In this document: positions 8,641 to 16,923 of the stretch, one piece after another
Position numbering within the stretch: position 1 is the first letter of the stretch
How the letters are laid out: each line of letters starts with the position of its first letter
NCBI GenBank assembly: GCA_017556045.1
Contig: JAFZFF010000010.1
Span: forward strand, 1 to 50,467
DNA: 50,467 nucleotides
From: Bacteroidaceae bacterium
Lineage (GTDB): Bacteria > Bacteroidota > Bacteroidia > Bacteroidales > Bacteroidaceae
Reading direction: 5' to 3'
Made by a program: the position numbers and the translations under genes
Notes under the pieces: model-generated
The model's database searches: none
Told to the model about the DNA's origin: nothing
Seen by the model: only the letters and a program-made list of their open reading frames with translations

Positions 8641-11600
8641 TTACTTCTTGATAACAGTCTTCTTACCATCAACGATGTAAATACCTGTAGCGGTAGGAGC
8701 ATCGATGCGGCGACCGAAGAGGTCGTAGATGCCCTTCACAGCAGGAGCCACCTCGATATTCTCTACTCCAGTGAACGGATTGTGGTCGCTCTGAGTAGCA
8801 GCCTTGCTCACGAGCTTCAAGGTCCAATCGTCAGCACCCATCCATGAGCCTGAGAAGGCCTCCTTACAGGTGAGGAGATTGTTTGCAGTGATACCGATAG
8901 CCAAGTAGTGGTGTGTCACCTCTACGGTGATGGTGTTGTATGACCAACCACGACCCTGACCATTGTTAGCATTGAAGTAGGGGAACTCACCAGCGCCATC
9001 AGCAGCTACGAATGCCAAGCTGTCGGCATACCAGATCTCACCATACTTGTCGCCATTCTTCTTGACCATATCCCACTGTGTGGTAGCAGCCCATGCAGCA
9101 GTGTCGGCCTCGAGTTTGTTGGGAGCAGCGAAGATGTATGCGTTGTCACCATCTGAACGAGCAGCAACCTTCAACTCATAAGTACCATCGGGCAAACCGA
9201 TAATCTCCTGGTAAGCGGTGAAGTTCAAACCACTGGGTGACCATGAGTCGATGTAGCGGTTGGTGGTAGTACCATCGTAGTGCTGACCAGTGATGGTGGG
9301 ACCATTACCTGTACCCTTAACGATGGTCCAGCCTGTAGCAGCTTCGTCATCGATGGTAGCGTTGATAATAAGGTCGGTCACGTCACCTACATTCTTCTTG
9401 AGGTTGTTGAAGCTCTGGAGAGCCTGCATAGCAGCCTTGAGCTTAGCGAGCAGGTCTTCGCAGTCCTTAGCGGGACGGAACTCTGCGCACAGGTCTGCTA
9501 CCTGCTTAGCGATAACCTCATCCTTAACGAATGTGATGTACTCAGCCTTCACGCCCTTGATAGTAGCGATGATATCCTCAGAGTCTACCAAGTTGGTGAT
9601 ATAGTTTGCGTAGCCACCCAACTTAGCGTCTACACCGTCGAGGATAGCGTAGGTAGCATCGTCTGCCTTGAGAGCCTGATCGGCCATAGCCTTAGCACCT
9701 GCAGCTACCTGTACTGAGTATGCATATACGGTAGCGTCGAGTGTAGCAGCGTAGTCTGCAACAGTAGCGTAGTTGCCTTCGTAGAACTTAACGGTGACAT
9801 TGTATACGCTATCAGCAGCATTCAAAGCGGGGTTCAATACTTCACAAGCTTCGATATACTTACCAGCCTCAGCGAATGCAGTAGCAGTAGCAACAGCAGC
9901 CTTTACACCCTTAGAGTCGCCAGAGAGCAATGTAGCGGTGAAGTCATTAGCACGTGCCAATGAAGCCTCCCATGCGCCCTTCAAGTCTTCGTTAGAAGCC
10001 TCACCATAGTAGTAGAGCTTGAAGTTGGTAGCCTGGAACCAGCCCTGTGAGTCGGTACCACCCTGAGAAGCGGTAACACCGATAGTGAGCTTACCATCGA
10101 TAACTACAGCGAAGTCGTTGGTGATGAGCTCTTCCCACTGGTAGGTATCCCATCCCTCAACTTCCAATGCGTTAGAGGTAGTGGTAGATACACCTACAGC
10201 GTATACGTGCTGGTCGGTAGCATAGTTAGCCTGAGTGATGAGCTCAGCACTTACCTTATAGAGACCATTGGGGAGACCAGTCAACACCTGGTGTACATCT
10301 ACAGAAGTGATGCCCCAGCCCCAGAGGTTTACACCCTGACGGTTAGCGCCACCATCCTCAGAAGGACGGCAACCACCATTCCAGAGGTCAGAGCCACCAG
10401 AGGTCATTGACCATGTCCAGTCACCCTTTTGTTCGAAGTTGGGATTGGGGATCAAGAAGGTATAGTCAGCGGGGTTCTCGCGGGTAGCAGTCTGAGACTT
10501 GTAGTAAGCTGTGATAGCCTCCTGCAAAGCAGCAACGACAGCCTGCATCACCTGCTCGGTGGTCTGACCCTCCTCAACCTCAAAGTCAGCAGCCTCCTCT
10601 ACATAAGGAGCAGCTACGCCATAAGCCTCCTGCAAAGCACCAGCACCGGGATAGCCGAGAGCAATCAACTCATCCTCAATAGTAATGAGCAAGCCCTTGA
10701 GCTGCTCTACCAATGCCTCTACATTCTTGATGCCTGCGAAGAGAGCCTCAAACTGCTCGAGGATTACCAACACCTCTTCGTTCTCATAGTCACCCACGTA
10801 TGAGTAGGGCTCTGCCTCAGAGATAGCCTCGCTCAGCTCGATAGCTGCGCTTGTGGGCAATACCTCAGCACGCTCGTCTAACCAAGCCTGTGCCTCGTTG
10901 AGAGCGTTAGCCAATACTACTGCGGGGAAGTTACCGAGGTAACCCAGCTTGAAGTCGCGGAATGCGGTCCAACAGTTGGCCACATGATTCTTATTGCGGA
11001 GACCGAAGGTGAGCTTACCATCAGTAACGATGACAGACACCTTATTGTTGGTATAGAAGTCCTTATCGAAGCATACAGCAGCCTCAGCCATGCTGTTGGC
11101 AAAGTTGTTCCAGCCACCGATGGTCTTATCTGTGGGAGAAGCAGCATTGATCTCCTCTACGTTGTGCTCATACAAGCAAGCGAGCTTAGAAGAAGCAGCG
11201 TTAGCGTAGAGCTCAGCGGTGATATTCTCTGTACCAGCCTCGTGAGCGTTGAAACCAGCATTACCGTCGTTTGAAGAAGCACGGTAGTAACCGGTCACAT
11301 ACACTACGTACATACCGTTGGGGAGGTTCTCGATGGTCTGTGACATATCGAAGTCGCAGTTGAAGAACTCTGCGATGTTAGAGTTTACCACAGCCTTGGT
11401 ACCTTCGGGATTGTAGGTCCAGCCACCATTGTTAGAGCGCAAGGTGGGGTTGTTTACATGAAGGTCGGTCATGTCATACTCCAGCTCACCATCGGCATTA
11501 GCCATGAAGAACTCGAAGATAGCATTGTCGAGCGCTACTACAGCAGCACGTGTATCCTCTACATTGAGGGGAGCCTCGTCGTAGATCTCCTCAGCAGTAG

Positions 11601-12423
11601 TGATGGCAGCCATAAACTCGGTGATACCCTCAGAGAGACCCTCTTCGCCCCAAACGTAAGCCTGCTCGAGCTTTGCTTGGAGAGCAGCGTATGCCTCAAC
11701 ACTTGCCTTAGCCTCCTCGATCTGAGCCTTGAAGGTATTCCAAAGAGCCTCAGCCTCAGCCCATGTGGTCACTTTCTCGATAGCAGCTGCAGAGGCCTCC
11801 ATGCCAGCAGCCAAAGATGCCTGGATCTTGCTTGCGATGAGCTCCTCAGCCTCTACAGCGAGGTACATCATCTCGTCCTTAGCGAACATCACCATAGCCT
11901 CATCCATGGTCTCAGCGGTGTACTGTGTCACGCGCACATTGTCCCATGCAGCCCAGTTGACGTTACACTTCTCAATGCGGTAACCTACGGTGAGCTTACC
12001 TGTAGTCACCTGAGTGTATACGCTATACTCAGCAGGAGGATTGGTATTGGTAGAGGTCACAGCCACAGCGTCGCTATTGGCGTAGATAGATACACCAGTA
12101 GGAACGATAGAACCGTCGCTCTGCTTAACAGCATGAGCCAAAGCCTTCAATACGTAAACGCCGTTGGGAACGTCGATAGTCTGTGACCAAGAACGGTCGC
12201 CCAAGTTCTCATTTGAAGGGACCCAGTCCTCCATAAAGTTGGTACCATTGTAGCCATAGTTGGCGGCGGTGGCGGCAATCTTGTTGCCTCCAGTAATAGA
12301 CCAACCTGTAGAGCCGTCCTCAAAGTCGGGGTTGGTAAGCTGGCTGGTGATGTCAACACCATACTCAGCCTTCACAAATAGAGCCATCATAAGGCTCATT
12401 GCCAATAAAGTAATCTTCTTCAT
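8641..12423 (-). CDS. Large exported multi-domain protein with four related beta modules and a T9SS-like C-terminal tail
   Basis: I do not recognise a named family. The 1260 residues begin with a signal peptide (MKKITLLAMSLMMALFVKA). Four modules of about 140-195 residues follow, at roughly 24-168, 318-497, 655-808 and 1015-1207. Each has a first strand like NPDFE/NPNFE, a central turn of the type LPNGxY (86, 368, 718, 1077) and a strand like GKLTxG; this looks like a carbohydrate-binding jelly-roll. The linkers (about 170-315, 498-650, 810-1010) are Ala/Glu-rich helices. The tail (GIYDLFGRRIDAPTATGIYI...KKTVIKK) resembles a type IX secretion type A sorting domain. No catalytic motif is seen. 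A surface adhesin or glycan-binding scaffold is an inference. It lies 88 nt after the zinc peptidase, without a visible promoter. Confidence 0.75.
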   Translation of the reverse strand: MKKITLLAMSLMMALFVKAEYGVDITSQLTNPDFEDGSTGWSITGGNKIAATAANYGYNGTNFMEDWVPSNENLGDRSWSQTIDVPNGVYVLKALAHAVKQSDGSIVPTGVSIYANSDAVAVTSTNTNPPAEYSVYTQVTTGKLTVGYRIEKCNVNWAAWDNVRVTQYTAETMDEAMVMFAKDEMMYLAVEAEELIASKIQASLAAGMEASAAAIEKVTTWAEAEALWNTFKAQIEEAKASVEAYAALQAKLEQAYVWGEEGLSEGITEFMAAITTAEEIYDEAPLNVEDTRAAVVALDNAIFEFFMANADGELEYDMTDLHVNNPTLRSNNGGWTYNPEGTKAVVNSNIAEFFNCDFDMSQTIENLPNGMYVVYVTGYYRASSNDGNAGFNAHEAGTENITAELYANAASSKLACLYEHNVEEINAASPTDKTIGGWNNFANSMAEAAVCFDKDFYTNNKVSVIVTDGKLTFGLRNKNHVANCWTAFRDFKLGYLGNFPAVVLANALNEAQAWLDERAEVLPTSAAIELSEAISEAEPYSYVGDYENEEVLVILEQFEALFAGIKNVEALVEQLKGLLITIEDELIALGYPGAGALQEAYGVAAPYVEEAADFEVEEGQTTEQVMQAVVAALQEAITAYYKSQTATRENPADYTFLIPNPNFEQKGDWTWSMTSGGSDLWNGGCRPSEDGGANRQGVNLWGWGITSVDVHQVLTGLPNGLYKVSAELITQANYATDQHVYAVGVSTTTSNALEVEGWDTYQWEELITNDFAVVIDGKLTIGVTASQGGTDSQGWFQATNFKLYYYGEASNEDLKGAWEASLARANDFTATLLSGDSKGVKAAVATATAFAEAGKYIEACEVLNPALNAADSVYNVTVKFYEGNYATVADYAATLDATVYAYSVQVAAGAKAMADQALKADDATYAILDGVDAKLGGYANYITNLVDSEDIIATIKGVKAEYITFVKDEVIAKQVADLCAEFRPAKDCEDLLAKLKAAMQALQSFNNLKKNVGDVTDLIINATIDDEAATGWTIVKGTGNGPTITGQHYDGTTTNRYIDSWSPSGLNFTAYQEIIGLPDGTYELKVAARSDGDNAYIFAAPNKLEADTAAWAATTQWDMVKKNGDKYGEIWYADSLAFVAADGAGEFPYFNANNGQGRGWSYNTITVEVTHHYLAIGITANNLLTCKEAFSGSWMGADDWTLKLVSKAATQSDHNPFTGVENIEVAPAVKGIYDLFGRRIDAPTATGIYIVDGKKTVIKK

Positions 12424-12511
12424 GGTTTGTGTAATTTTAAGTTGTTAGTAATGTGTTTATTTGTTTTGATATTTTTTCGTTTGCTTAGACGACACCTATA
12501 TATATAAGGTA

Positions 12512-13180
12512 TTAGTCTCTGCGTCCCAAATAGATCATCACATAGTATACCAGCGTAGCCAATGAGCTGAGCGCAGCTACTACGTAGGTGTAGGCTGCCG
12601 AGCGCAGAGCACTCTCAGCATCGCGATGGTTATACGATGAGGTGATACCTGAGCGGCTGAGCCATGCGAGGGCACGCTGGCTGGCATTGATCTCTACGGG
12701 CAGAGTGACAAAGCTAAACAGGGTGCTCATGGCAAACAGACCGATACCAAGAAGCAAGATGCCCGGGAAGCTCTCGACACACATGATACCGATGAACAGT
12801 ACCCATGACACATACTTAGAGGCAAATGACACCACGGGCACGAGCGACGAGCGCATCTTGAGCGGGGCATAAGCCTTGGCATGTTGCACAGCATGGCCGC
12901 ACTCGTGAGCAGCTACTGCTGCCGCAGCTACACTGCACGAAGAGTATACATCGCGGCTCAGATTGACTGTATGGTCAGTGGGATTGTAGTGGTCGGTCAA
13001 GTGACCATTCACACAGGTGACCTTGACGTCGTAGATGCCATTGTCGCGCAGCATCTTCTCTGCCACGTCACGTCCTGTCATGCCATTGGCCAAGGGGATA
13101 TCGGAAAACTTCTTGAACTTACGATTCAAGTTGGCCTGCACGATATAGCTGATTATGGCGATGAAGATAAATAGTATCAT
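12512..13180 (-). CDS. Membrane zinc metallopeptidase (YugP-type, putative neutral zinc metallopeptidase)
   Basis: This 222-residue membrane protein has the zinc motif HECGHAVQH, with ligands His92 and His96 and catalytic Glu93. It sits between an N-terminal membrane segment (MILFIFIAIISYIVQ) and two or three C-terminal ones (LFIGIMCVESFPGILLLGIG, LFAMSTLFSFVTLPVEI, VVAALSSLATLVYYVMIYL). The phrase VTLPVEINASQRAL is characteristic of this family. Substrates are unknown. It lies between purA and the 1260-residue protein gene, separated from purA by a repeat-bearing gap. No promoter of the consensus type is visible. Confidence 0.88.
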   Translation of the reverse strand: MILFIFIAIISYIVQANLNRKFKKFSDIPLANGMTGRDVAEKMLRDNGIYDVKVTCVNGHLTDHYNPTDHTVNLSRDVYSSCSVAAAAVAAHECGHAVQHAKAYAPLKMRSSLVPVVSFASKYVSWVLFIGIMCVESFPGILLLGIGLFAMSTLFSFVTLPVEINASQRALAWLSRSGITSSYNHRDAESALRSAAYTYVVAALSSLATLVYYVMIYLGRRD

Positions 13181-13184
13181 ACGG

Positions 13185-13345
13185 AAGACCCCCTCTGCCC
13201 TTTGGGCATCTCCCCCTCTATGAGGAGAACCTTCAGACAGGCTTTACCTGGGGTTAGGCTTTCTTATTTGTTTTTATAAATAGTCATCCCCCTCCCCAAT
13301 GGCGCTCCCCATAGAGGGGGAGCTGTCAGTAGGACTGAGGGGGCT
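13185..13345. repeat. Intergenic inverted-repeat element between purA and the zinc peptidase gene
   Basis: An 18-bp inverted repeat with one mismatch has arms at 13210-13227 and 13305-13322 (core CTCCCCCTCTATGAGGAG). The flanks are C-rich on the left and G-rich on the right (CCCCCTC and GAGGGGGC), and a small palindrome GCCCTTTGGGC lies near the left end. It resembles the dispersed C/G-rich intergenic repeats common in Bacteroidales. It may also act as terminator for purA, since TTTTG follows on neither side perfectly. Confidence 0.6.
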
Positions 13346-13355
13346 TTTGTTTTAC

Positions 13356-14624
13356 TTAATCGTTGTAACGCTCAATAGTCTGATCACGGTCGGGACCTAC
13401 AGATACGATCTTGATGGGCACCTCGAGTTCCTCTTCGAGGAAGCTGATGTAGTTGTTGAACTCTTCGGGGAACTCATCCTCTGAGGTCATCTTGGTCATA
13501 TCGCACTGCCAGCCGGGAAGCTCTGCGTAGATGGGCTCTACCTCGCCCTCGATTGAGTAGGGGAACTCCTCTGTCTCAACACCATTGATGCGGTATGCTA
13601 CGCAAGCCTTGATGGTTTCGAAGGTGTCGAGCACGTCGCTCTTCATCATGATGAGGTGGGTAACACCGTTGATCATAATAGAGTACTTCAATGCTACGAG
13701 GTCGATCCATCCGCAACGACGCTTACGGCCTGTAACTGAACCAAACTCGTGACCGAGGGTGCAGAGCTTGTCGCCTACCTCGTCAAACAACTCTGTGGGG
13801 AAGGGACCGCTACCTACGCGGGTGCAGTAGGCCTTCATGATACCATATACGTTGCCAATCTTGTTGGGAGCCACACCGAGACCTGAGCAAGCACCAGCAC
13901 ATACGGTGTTTGATGAGGTCACGAAGGGGTATGAACCAAAGTCGATATCGAGCATAGTGCCCTGAGCGCCTTCGCAGAGTACACTCTTCTCAGCCTTGAG
14001 CAAGTTGTTGATCTCGTGCTCGCTATCTACCAAGTGGAACTGACGGAGGTACTCGATACCAGCCATCCACTCCTTCTCGATCTCTGTGATGTCGTACTCG
14101 AAGTTCATGCTCTTGAGGATATCCTCGTGACGTGCCTTAGCCTTAGCATATACGGTGGGGAAGTCGCCGAGGATGTCACCTACACGGATACCATTGCGGC
14201 TCACCTTGTCGGTGTATGTGGGACCGATACCCTTACCGGTAGTACCTACCTTAGCATCACCCTTAGCAGCCTCGTACGCAGCATCGAGCGCGCGGTGTGT
14301 GGGCATGATGAGGTGTGCCTTCTTTGAGATATGGAGACGCTCCTTCAAGGGGTGGCCTGATGCCTCGAGTGCCTCAGCCTCAGCCTTGAACAATGCGGGG
14401 TCGAGCACTACGCCGTTACCGATAATGTTCACCTTGTCGCCCTGGAAGATTCCCGAAGGAATAGAACGGAGCACATATTTCTGACCCTCAAACTCTAAGG
14501 TATGGCCAGCGTTGGGACCGCCCTGAAAACGGGCTACCACATCGTAGCGCGGAGTAAGTACGTCAACAACTTTACCTTTACCTTCATCGCCCCATTGGAG
14601 GCCTAACAATACATCTACTTTCAT
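13356..14624 (-). CDS. purA: Adenylosuccinate synthetase
   Basis: This 422-residue enzyme makes adenylosuccinate from IMP, aspartate and GTP, the first step from IMP to AMP. The GTP-binding start LLGLQWGDEGKGKVVDVL carries the catalytic Asp and Lys (residues 12-18), followed by GGPNAGHT near 35. TTGKGIGPTYTDKVSRNGIR and the GTP-recognition loop QGTMLDIDFGSYPFVTSS are present, as is VTGRKRRCGWID. Length is normal. It starts 7 nt after the Fur family gene, so the two are almost surely co-transcribed. That couples purine synthesis to a metal or peroxide sensor, an arrangement I have seen in Bacteroidales but cannot verify here. Confidence 0.97.
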   Translation of the reverse strand: MKVDVLLGLQWGDEGKGKVVDVLTPRYDVVARFQGGPNAGHTLEFEGQKYVLRSIPSGIFQGDKVNIIGNGVVLDPALFKAEAEALEASGHPLKERLHISKKAHLIMPTHRALDAAYEAAKGDAKVGTTGKGIGPTYTDKVSRNGIRVGDILGDFPTVYAKAKARHEDILKSMNFEYDITEIEKEWMAGIEYLRQFHLVDSEHEINNLLKAEKSVLCEGAQGTMLDIDFGSYPFVTSSNTVCAGACSGLGVAPNKIGNVYGIMKAYCTRVGSGPFPTELFDEVGDKLCTLGHEFGSVTGRKRRCGWIDLVALKYSIMINGVTHLIMMKSDVLDTFETIKACVAYRINGVETEEFPYSIEGEVEPIYAELPGWQCDMTKMTSEDEFPEEFNNYISFLEEELEVPIKIVSVGPDRDQTIERYND

Positions 14625-14631
14625 GACTATA

Positions 14632-15132
14632 TTATTTATTGTTTTTCTTTTCTTGTTCTCTCTTTTCTTTCATTTTTTTCTCTTTACGTCGGCGAGCCGA
14701 TGCACATCTCGAACACATACCATATATATACAGCGACGTGTGCGATATGGTGAAGCCCTTGCAGTGAGTATTCTCTATCGCTGCGCGGAGCTTCTCGTCG
14801 TTCACCTCCGTGACGGCACCACACGCCATACATATCCGATGGAAATGAGCCGTCGCAGCATACGATTTCTCATATCGTGAACTGTGATTGAAGTTGTGGT
14901 GTACCACCAAATGCGCATCGACCAACAGTTCCATCGTGTTGTACAATGTGGCTCTACTCACGCGAAACTTGCTGGCCTCGAATATCTCGAGCAGCTGCTC
15001 CATCGTGAAGTGCCCATCTATGGAATAAATAGCATCGAGAATGGCAAAACGCTCTTGCGTCTTGCGGAGCCCCTTGGTCTGCAGGTACTGCTCGAAGGTG
15101 CCACGTACCGTCTCCTTGACACTATTTACCAT
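14632..15132 (-). CDS. Fur family transcriptional regulator
   Basis: This 166-residue regulator has the Fur fold. The N-terminal winged helix includes TQERFAILDAIYSIDGHFTMEQL and the recognition segment RVSRATLYNTMELLVDAHLV. A metal-binding dimerisation half has AHFHRICMACGAV, with the CxxC pair CMAC, and a second pair CSRC near the C-terminus, suited to a structural zinc. A Lys/Glu-rich tail of about 20 residues (RRRKEKKMKEKREQEKK) extends beyond the usual end. The sensed signal (iron, zinc or peroxide) cannot be decided from sequence. It leads purA by 7 nt. Upstream are a half promoter (CAAAGATA, 15153-15160) and a separate promoter-hairpin unit (15258-15367). Confidence 0.92.
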   Translation of the reverse strand: MVNSVKETVRGTFEQYLQTKGLRKTQERFAILDAIYSIDGHFTMEQLLEIFEASKFRVSRATLYNTMELLVDAHLVVHHNFNHSSRYEKSYAATAHFHRICMACGAVTEVNDEKLRAAIENTHCKGFTISHTSLYIYGMCSRCASARRRKEKKMKEKREQEKKNNK

Positions 15133-15257
15133 AATACACGTAAAGTAGCAAGCAAAGATAATAGTTTTTATTCAATTATCACCTATTATTGACCAACTTT
15201 TACAGATATTTCGTGCAACGCCGAAAATTATGGCATAAAAAGGGAAGACACAATAAA

Positions 15258-15331
15258 ACGCAAAAGAGGGGATGGTCACCCATGCCCTCTCCTACTGATA
15301 CTAAACATATATAAAGTTCTGAAGAACATTA
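15258..15331 (-). ncRNA. Candidate small RNA or transcription attenuator upstream of fur
   Basis: A consensus promoter (15337-15367, minus) fires into about 70 nt ending at a hairpin with a T-rich tail (15265-15290). The segment contains a 17-codon frame (15276-15329) encoding MFFRTLYMFSISRRGHG, whose stop lies in the hairpin loop. Either a short RNA is made, or the hairpin is an attenuator in the fur-purA leader controlled by leader translation. Everything beyond promoter, frame and hairpin is inference. Confidence 0.35.
15265..15290 (-). terminator. Hairpin with T-rich tail upstream of fur
   Basis: On the minus strand AGAGGGCATGG pairs with CCATCCCCTCT apart from one mismatch, followed by TTTGCGTTTTATT. 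It is 175 nt downstream of the kinase's own terminator, so it probably serves another transcript. Confidence 0.65.
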
Positions 15332-15336
15332 CGCCG

Positions 15337-15367
15337 CAAAGGTAAAGACATTTTCCGTATCCACAAA
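15337..15367 (-). promoter_or_regulatory. Promoter of the fur-leader / small RNA unit
   Basis: On the minus strand, TTTG (15364-15367), a 19-bp spacer and TACCTTTG (15337-15344) are an exact match to the Bacteroidota consensus. The nearest downstream full-size gene is fur (start 15132). Confidence 0.7.
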
Positions 15368-15462
15368 CGATAAAATGTTAAACTTCTGCGTTAACAATAG
15401 CTAAATAATGAGCCACTCACCTCGCCGGACTCTCTCGCCATTATCACACCTGCGAAAAACAA

Positions 15463-15502
15463 TTAGCGCACCTGCATGCTATCACTGCCACAGGTACGCT
15501 AA
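15463..15502 (-). terminator. Terminator after the sensor kinase gene
   Basis: TTAGCG and ACCTG pair with CAGGT and CGCTAA around a central loop with single-base bulges. On the minus strand TTGTTTTTCG follows. It lies 29 nt past the kinase stop. Confidence 0.75.
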
Positions 15503-15530
15503 AATTTTCTTTTTACTACAATATCGCGGG

Positions 15531-16679
15531 TTATCGTTTCAGCTCGATGCGGAACGTAGTACCCTTGTTCACCTCAGAGTGCTTGACGTAGATGCGTCCC
15601 TTGTGGTAACTCTCAATGATGCGCTTTGCCAGCGAGAGGCCAAGTCCCCAACCGCGCTTCTTGGTAGTGAAGCCCGGAGAGAAGACGCTCTTGAAGTGGC
15701 TCTTCTGGATACCCTTACCCGTGTCAGTAACATCTATATATACCCACTCATCAGTAGGCTGCGCATGAATGGTGATATCACCTGCCCCATCCATAGCATC
15801 GATGGCATTCTTACAGAGATTCTCAATGACCCACTCGAAGAGAGGGCTACACATACGCACCACGATGGGGCGCTCAGGCACATGAAGACTGATATTGACA
15901 TGCCCCGAAGTACGGCGACCAATATAGTCGGTCACACGGCGCAAGGCATCACCCAAATCCTCGGGCGCAGTCTCAGGCAGAGAGCCAATCTTAGAGAAGC
16001 GATCGGCGATAATCTCGAGGCGATGCACATCCTTACCCATCTCAGGGATGAGCTCATCGTCAGGATAATTGGTGCGCAGTATCTCCGTCCACGCCATGAG
16101 CGACGAGATAGGCGTACCCAACTGATGAGCAGTCTCCTTAGAGAGCCCCACCCATACGCGATTCTGTTCAGAGCGCTTCATGCTGAGCAGAGCGAAGAGC
16201 GCCACTAGGAGAAACACCACAAACACACCAAACTGGATGTAAGGATAAGCCTCCAATCGCTTGAGCATCAGCGAATCATCATAGCACACATCATAGTATC
16301 GGCCAGGCTCGCTCGTATCCATACGAACAATATGCCCCGCCTCACGCATGGCAGCAGCCTCGCGCATCAGGTAGCCCAAGGTATCAGTCTCGCGGATACG
16401 GATATTGCTATAACTATCTATACCACCCTTATCGTCGAGCACGATGATAGGTATCGTATTGTTACCCCTAATGACGGTGAGCACCAGCGTAAGGTCCGTA
16501 TCGGCATCAGCCTCATTGAAGGTACGCATAGCCTCGGTCCACACCTCCATGCGAACCATCTCCTCACGCTCGAGGTCGCGCACCAAGAAGTTAGAAAACA
16601 CGAGCGATGCCACGCCGAGCAATACGGCAATGACGATGAGTATTATTTTGATGGCACGTGTGCGATTTATCCACTCCAT
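15531..16679 (-). CDS. Orphan membrane sensor histidine kinase
   Basis: This 382-residue kinase has two membrane helices (about 10-32 and 149-167) framing a small periplasmic sensor of about 115 residues. The cytoplasmic part has an H-box SKETAHQLGTPISSL with the phospho-acceptor His185, an N-box IENLCKNAIDAM near 285-296, a G1 box DTGKGI at 319-324 and a G2 box GWGLGLSL at 343-350. The AHQLGTP form of the H-box is common in Bacteroidota. No HAMP domain is obvious and no response regulator lies in the window, so its partner must be elsewhere. The ligand is unknown. Confidence 0.92.
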   Translation of the reverse strand: MEWINRTRAIKIILIVIAVLLGVASLVFSNFLVRDLEREEMVRMEVWTEAMRTFNEADADTDLTLVLTVIRGNNTIPIIVLDDKGGIDSYSNIRIRETDTLGYLMREAAAMREAGHIVRMDTSEPGRYYDVCYDDSLMLKRLEAYPYIQFGVFVVFLLVALFALLSMKRSEQNRVWVGLSKETAHQLGTPISSLMAWTEILRTNYPDDELIPEMGKDVHRLEIIADRFSKIGSLPETAPEDLGDALRRVTDYIGRRTSGHVNISLHVPERPIVVRMCSPLFEWVIENLCKNAIDAMDGAGDITIHAQPTDEWVYIDVTDTGKGIQKSHFKSVFSPGFTTKKRGWGLGLSLAKRIIESYHKGRIYVKHSEVNKGTTFRIELKR

Positions 16680-16775
16680 AGCATATCGGGTTTTCAGTTA
16701 GTAACGCAAGAATGAGCAAATTCGTATAAAGTGCCTACTATTATTTATAATAGGCCGAGAAAATGACACAAAAAC

Positions 16776-16806
16776 TTTGCCATTCGGCAATATCTCAGTA
16801 TATTTG
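16776..16806 (+). promoter_or_regulatory. Promoter of the GH109-like gene
   Basis: TTTG (16776-16779), a 19-bp spacer and TATATTTG (16799-16806) match the consensus exactly, giving a leader of about 110 nt before the ATG at 16924. This also argues against the earlier in-frame ATG at 16777, which lies in the promoter. Confidence 0.85.
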
Positions 16807-16923
16807 CACCGATATTTGAGGCCTTACGCCCTAATACATAGTAAGAAACACGCTAAAAACCGAGACACACTCAGACAGAAAACAGACACAAATCTTTTAA
16901 CCTTAATATCAATTAATTTATTT

